A program made the translations under genes and the position numbers. From Nanobdellota archaeon (lineage in GTDB: Archaea > Nanobdellota > Nanobdellia > Pacearchaeales > GW2011-AR1), in NCBI GenBank assembly GCA_018825865.1, contig JAHKAF010000095.1, forward strand, positions 1-8,009: DNA of 8,009 nucleotides, given 5' to 3'. The notes under the pieces are model-generated. The model saw only the letters and a list, made by a program, of their open reading frames with translations. It was not told the DNA's origin and did not search any database. Within the stretch, counting starts at the first letter, position 1; each line of letters starts with the position of its first letter. Shown piece by piece: positions 5,111 through 8,009 of the stretch.

Positions 5111-5269
5111 TTAACTTCCAAATAAATTTTTAATTTGATCGACTAATGAAAATCCCTTCCCCTTCAGCACAAAAATCGCAATTAGCAATATCACAAGAAC
5201 TGCAACAGCAATCAAAAGCCATGGAAGATATTCTGAAATAATTCCTCTTTTGTTCAATCTCTCTAACAT
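5111..5269 (-). CDS. 52-residue pilin-like mini-protein, first gene of the nine-gene run
   Basis: MLERLNKRG, then IISEYLPWLLIAVAVLVILL: a nine-residue basic leader ending in Arg-Gly, Glu at +4 after the predicted cut, and one membrane helix (about 16-35). Only about 17 residues follow (KGKGFSLVDQIKNLFGS), so there is no globular pilin head. It is the first gene of the coupled series. A TATA-like octamer at 5291-5298 fits a leaderless start at 5269. Candidates are a tiny minor pilin or a membrane regulator of assembly; the sequence does not choose between them. Confidence 0.77.
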   Translation of the reverse strand: MLERLNKRGIISEYLPWLLIAVAVLVILLIAIFVLKGKGFSLVDQIKNLFGS

Positions 5270-5290
5270 AAATTAAAAAGAGAAGGGGAA

Positions 5291-5298
5291 TTAATAAA
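5291..5298 (-). promoter_or_regulatory. TATA-like box of the nine-gene pilin-like operon
   Basis: The minus strand reads TTTATTAA in the 38-nt gap after the upstream gene (stop at 5308). Its centre is 25.5 nt above the ATG at 5269. It separates the two surface-protein genes from the pilin-like run, although read-through from upstream is possible. Confidence 0.5.
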
Positions 5299-5307
5299 CT
5301 TAACTAA

Positions 5308-6507
5308 TTAAAAACCAAACATCCTCTTTTTCTTTTTATACCAAACACCCACAGCAATCACTAAAGCAACAACCAAACACATAACAACCCACAACCATAA
5401 ATTAGATTCTTCTTCTATAATTTCATCTTCTTTATCTTCTATAACTTCTCCCTCTGTCTTGACAGGAGATTCTTCCCCCTCGCTGAAAGCTTCACTAATT
5501 TTCTGAACAAGCAAATCAGCTAAACCCCCGCTAATTGAATTCAGCTTAACATAAACATCATAAATTAAATCGCCATCAACATCAACCTTAACATCCTGCC
5601 CAATATTTAATTTAATCTGAATCGGCTCGCTTGAAATTTCAATAGTTACAGAAGTCTGAGTTATTTCCCTCACACCAACATAATGATACTCATTATTGAC
5701 AGGAACTCTTATTCTGCTTTTTACAGCCATCTGTTTTGTAAGCCCTTTTTCAAATTCACCTTCAGAAACTACATATGTTCCTGCACTCCAGAATGAATTT
5801 GATGAATCCCCTCTAGAATTCCCACCATTTACACTTGATGAAACAGTGTAAGTTGTCGACGCTGAACCAGAATTTCCCGCATCATCTGTTGCAGTACATG
5901 ATGTTGTGAATGTTCCTGTTGAAGAAGTTGAGGGATTTATGGTATATGAAACATCTGGGCTTGAATCGAGATTGTCTGTTGCAGAGCACGAACATACTAT
6001 TACTTCACTAACGCCAACAGGATTTGGTAAGCAGGAGATAGAGGGTACTGGGGCCGTGTTGTCTACCTGAGCTTCAAAAGTCAGAGTAGAATATCCTTCG
6101 TTATAATTAAAATTAATATAGCCTGAAGAATTTGCATTAAAGGTGTTCCAGTAACTGCTGTTTTTATTTATTACAACTTTGTCTCCTGATGAAAAATTGC
6201 CTATTGTATGATTTACACTGGCAGTTGAATTAGAGCAAGTTTCATTCCATTGTTTGTAACTGTCTGTAAAATTAAAGATTGTAATATTTAACGAGCCAGA
6301 TGAAGCATTGGCAAAAAACGTGTTGTTATCTAATTTTATGTATGTTGAGTAAACTTCGACTAAATCAAAACTTAAATTATTGCCCATGATAAAAGTTGTG
6401 TTCGTTGCTGATGGTTTGAATTGTGTGTCTTTTTGAATTGTGATTGCAGAAATAAAAGGAAGAACTAAAAAAAGAAATCCAATAAAAAAATAATATTTAA
6501 CTTTCAT
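5308..6507 (-). CDS. surface protein: Ig/HYR-like domain, C-terminal membrane anchor
   Basis: 399 residues from ATG 6507, two nt after the preceding stop. A TTG at 6519 in the same frame would lengthen the basic start by four residues and is less likely. Order of parts: Sec-type signal peptide 1-21 (MKVKYYFFIGFLFLVLPFISA); an Asn/Ser/Thr-rich beta region 22-146 with twelve N-x-S/T sequons; an Ig/HYR-like domain about 149-222 beginning DNTAPVPSISC and containing SCSATDN and SCTATDDAGNSG; a further beta domain about 251-339 (GLTKQMAVKSRIRVPVNN onwards), which I recall from other DPANN surface proteins; an acidic stretch about 343-368; a membrane helix about 370-389; and a KKKKR stop. Type I topology, exposed outside the cell. 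Sequon density suggests N-glycosylation (inference). Probably co-transcribed with the propeller gene. Confidence 0.82.
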   Translation of the reverse strand: MKVKYYFFIGFLFLVLPFISAITIQKDTQFKPSATNTTFIMGNNLSFDLVEVYSTYIKLDNNTFFANASSGSLNITIFNFTDSYKQWNETCSNSTASVNHTIGNFSSGDKVVINKNSSYWNTFNANSSGYINFNYNEGYSTLTFEAQVDNTAPVPSISCLPNPVGVSEVIVCSCSATDNLDSSPDVSYTINPSTSSTGTFTTSCTATDDAGNSGSASTTYTVSSSVNGGNSRGDSSNSFWSAGTYVVSEGEFEKGLTKQMAVKSRIRVPVNNEYHYVGVREITQTSVTIEISSEPIQIKLNIGQDVKVDVDGDLIYDVYVKLNSISGGLADLLVQKISEAFSEGEESPVKTEGEVIEDKEDEIIEEESNLWLWVVMCLVVALVIAVGVWYKKKKRMFGF

Positions 6508-6509
6508 TT

Positions 6510-8009
6510 TTATGAGCAAGAAAATGCTCCTGCATCATTTACCCCACAAGTCCAAGCAGCCCCATCTGGGCTGTATAAAGTTATATTTGATTGTCCTGAA
6601 CTATTTCCAACAATTAAATTAGAAGTTATATTTACTCCTCCGATGACATTTAACTTATGCGATGGAGAAGTTGTGCCGATTCCGACGTTGCCCAAAACAG
6701 AAAGGTTACCTGCAAAGCCCCCATCACCAGCACTAAACAAACCCCCTCCACCAACTATAATATTTCCCCTAACATCTAAACCATTGTTTACAGTCAAATC
6801 ATTTCTAAAATTACCCCCACCAGCTTCAAAGCTTCCAACTTCAAAGTGTTGTATATATGCCCCTCCCATATCAAATATCTGTAAAGTATTACTTACTTTA
6901 TTCGTTACATAAAGATAGCGCCCCTGAACATAGCAATATCGAGGCGCCACGTCCGTGCCTACGGACCCTGCAGAAGATGGAGACATAGGGTTAGAAACAT
7001 CAATAACTTCTACAGTCTCTGAGGTCTCGGCGGTCACATAGGCATAATACCCCCGAACCTCAACCCATTGCGGGTCGGTCCCAGCGGCTATAGAAGTCAC
7101 CACCGAAGGAGTAGTAGGGTCTGAGATATTTATAATTTGAAGAGTATTGGGGGTTTCAAGAACCACATAAGCATAACTCCCTTGGACATACACGGACCGA
7201 GGGGCAGTATTAACCCCTGTGCTGACAGAACCAATCTCTGAAGGAGAAGAGGGATTTGATATATCAAAAACCACTAACTCATCTGCAGCCATATTAGGTA
7301 TATAGGCATAGCGACCTTGGACGTAGACTTGGGTTGGATCTCCCCCTCCAGTTCCAACACTGCCCACTATTACGGGTGCTGAAGGATTAGAAATACTTAT
7401 AACATAAAGGATATTGTTATTATTATCCGTTAAATAAGCATAGTTGCCCTGGACATAAACACTCTTAAGAGGCGCTGGAGTTATAGTACCGACTATCTGT
7501 GGTACTTTTGGGTTTGAAACATCAATAATTTGAAGACCACTATTGGTTGCTGCATAAACATAACTACCCTGAACGTGAATGTGTTGTGCATTACCACCCA
7601 CTGCAATAGATCCAATTAACGAGGGCGAATCTGCAAGAGAGACATCATAAACCTCTAAAGTTGCACCAGTAGAGGTTACCGTATAAGCATAGGGACCTTG
7701 AACACGAATTTGACGAGGATGTGCCCCACTTATAATAATAGAACCGATATGAGTTGAGGGAATTTTAATTGGAATATGAAATTGAATTATTGGACTCGCC
7801 GTCCCAATCCCAACATTCCCACTTGTTGCATTAACAAAAAACACAGTATTATTTACTTTGAAGTTGCCAGAGATATTAAGTTCTGGTGTATTGATAAGCG
7901 TATCACTAATTATCGTAGTCCCGCTTACTAAATAAATCAATACTAAAAGAATAAAAATCAAAAACAAAACTCTACCAGAAACTTTTTTGTTCAAAAAGTC
8001 AATTAAAAG
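6510..8009 (-). CDS. secreted LVIVD-type seven-bladed beta-propeller with VGIGT stalk motifs (5' end open)
   Basis: The frame is open to the window edge. A TTG at 7994 gives 494 residues with a good signal peptide (MNKKVSGRVLFLIFILLVLI), but there is no SD or visible promoter in the 15 nt left, so the true start may lie outside. After the signal comes VNNTVFFVNATSGNVGIGTA (about 47-66), then seven repeats of about 43 residues (96-388) with the pattern V-x-V-Q-G-x-Y-A-Y ... L-x-I-x-D-V-S-N-P-x-x-P-x-x-x-G-S, the LVIVD propeller repeat. Then a Gly/Asn-rich beta stalk (391-435), a second GNVGIGTTSPSHKLNVIGG (about 435-453), and a C-terminal cap YSPDGAAWTCGVNDAGAFSC. No membrane anchor is visible, so it is secreted or bound to other surface proteins, perhaps the anchored product encoded next. 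Binding or adhesion is plausible; I see no catalytic site. Confidence 0.85.
   Translation of the reverse strand, partial: LLIDFLNKKVSGRVLFLIFILLVLIYLVSGTTIISDTLINTPELNISGNFKVNNTVFFVNATSGNVGIGTASPIIQFHIPIKIPSTHIGSIIISGAHPRQIRVQGPYAYTVTSTGATLEVYDVSLADSPSLIGSIAVGGNAQHIHVQGSYVYAATNSGLQIIDVSNPKVPQIVGTITPAPLKSVYVQGNYAYLTDNNNNILYVISISNPSAPVIVGSVGTGGGDPTQVYVQGRYAYIPNMAADELVVFDISNPSSPSEIGSVSTGVNTAPRSVYVQGSYAYVVLETPNTLQIINISDPTTPSVVTSIAAGTDPQWVEVRGYYAYVTAETSETVEVIDVSNPMSPSSAGSVGTDVAPRYCYVQGRYLYVTNKVSNTLQIFDMGGAYIQHFEVGSFEAGGGNFRNDLTVNNGLDVRGNIIVGGGGLFSAGDGGFAGNLSVLGNVGIGTTSPSHKLNVIGGVNITSNLIVGNSSGQSNITLYSPDGAAWTCGVNDAGAFSCS
6831..7709 (-). repeat. seven tandem propeller blades
   Basis: [VH]-x-[VR]-Q-G-type strands (VQG, once VRG) occur at residues 98, 141, 181, 225, 270, 313 and 356, counting from the TTG at 7994. 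Spacing is 40-45 residues. Seven units make one closed propeller. The last blade departs from the pattern after LQIFDMGGAYIQHFEVGS and leads into the stalk. Confidence 0.85.

Noticed and set aside
6508..6519. TTG start at 6519 for the anchored surface protein
   Set aside because: An ATG at 6507 lies two nt after the preceding stop and gives a standard signal peptide; the extension would only overlap the upstream gene.
1..8009. CRISPR array, tRNA, rRNA, insertion sequence or attachment site
   Set aside because: I saw no regularly spaced direct repeats, no T-arm-like motif with a matching acceptor stem, no rRNA signatures, no transposase and no terminal inverted repeats with target duplications.

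Overview
The window looks like DPANN-type archaeal DNA, probably of Woesearchaeota/Pacearchaeota affinity. The lineage is inferred from gene content, not from a search. Every gene I can support lies on the minus strand. Three things point to archaea: a FlaK/PibD-type A24 prepilin peptidase, many small proteins with class III (pilin-like) signal peptides, and TATA octamers at one fixed distance before ATG codons, as expected for leaderless mRNAs. Most of the DNA is AT-rich; part of one surface-protein gene is not.

Layout in the direction of transcription (high to low coordinates). (1) 8009-5308: two secreted or surface proteins. The first is a seven-bladed LVIVD-type beta-propeller flanked by VGIGT stalk motifs and runs off the window edge. 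The second is a C-terminally anchored, probably N-glycosylated protein with an Ig/HYR-like domain. (2) 5269-2054: a compact run of nine small genes starting from one promoter. They are joined by 4-nt ATGA overlaps, a 1-nt overlap or 1-2 nt gaps. All encode one N-terminal membrane segment, and most have a pilin-like [KR]-[GA] cleavage motif. (3) 2019-1423: a cysteine-rich pilin-like protein with its own promoter. (4) 1388-1269: a very basic 39-residue protein. (5) 1116-275: an A24 prepilin peptidase split by a -1 frame break at a T6 run. (6) 223-131: a possible 30-residue basic protein. (7) 58-1: the start of a gene leaving the window.

Working model (inference): regions 2-3 encode a set of minor and major pilin-like subunits of a DPANN surface appendage or pseudopilus. 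The peptidase in region 5 would remove their class III leaders, and the region 1 proteins would be displayed at the surface. No assembly ATPase or platform protein is in the window, so the assembly machinery would have to lie elsewhere. The nine-gene coupled array of tiny membrane proteins is the best candidate here for an undescribed system. The most striking regulatory signal is that six gene starts each have a TATA-like octamer whose upstream end is exactly 29 nt above the A of ATG.
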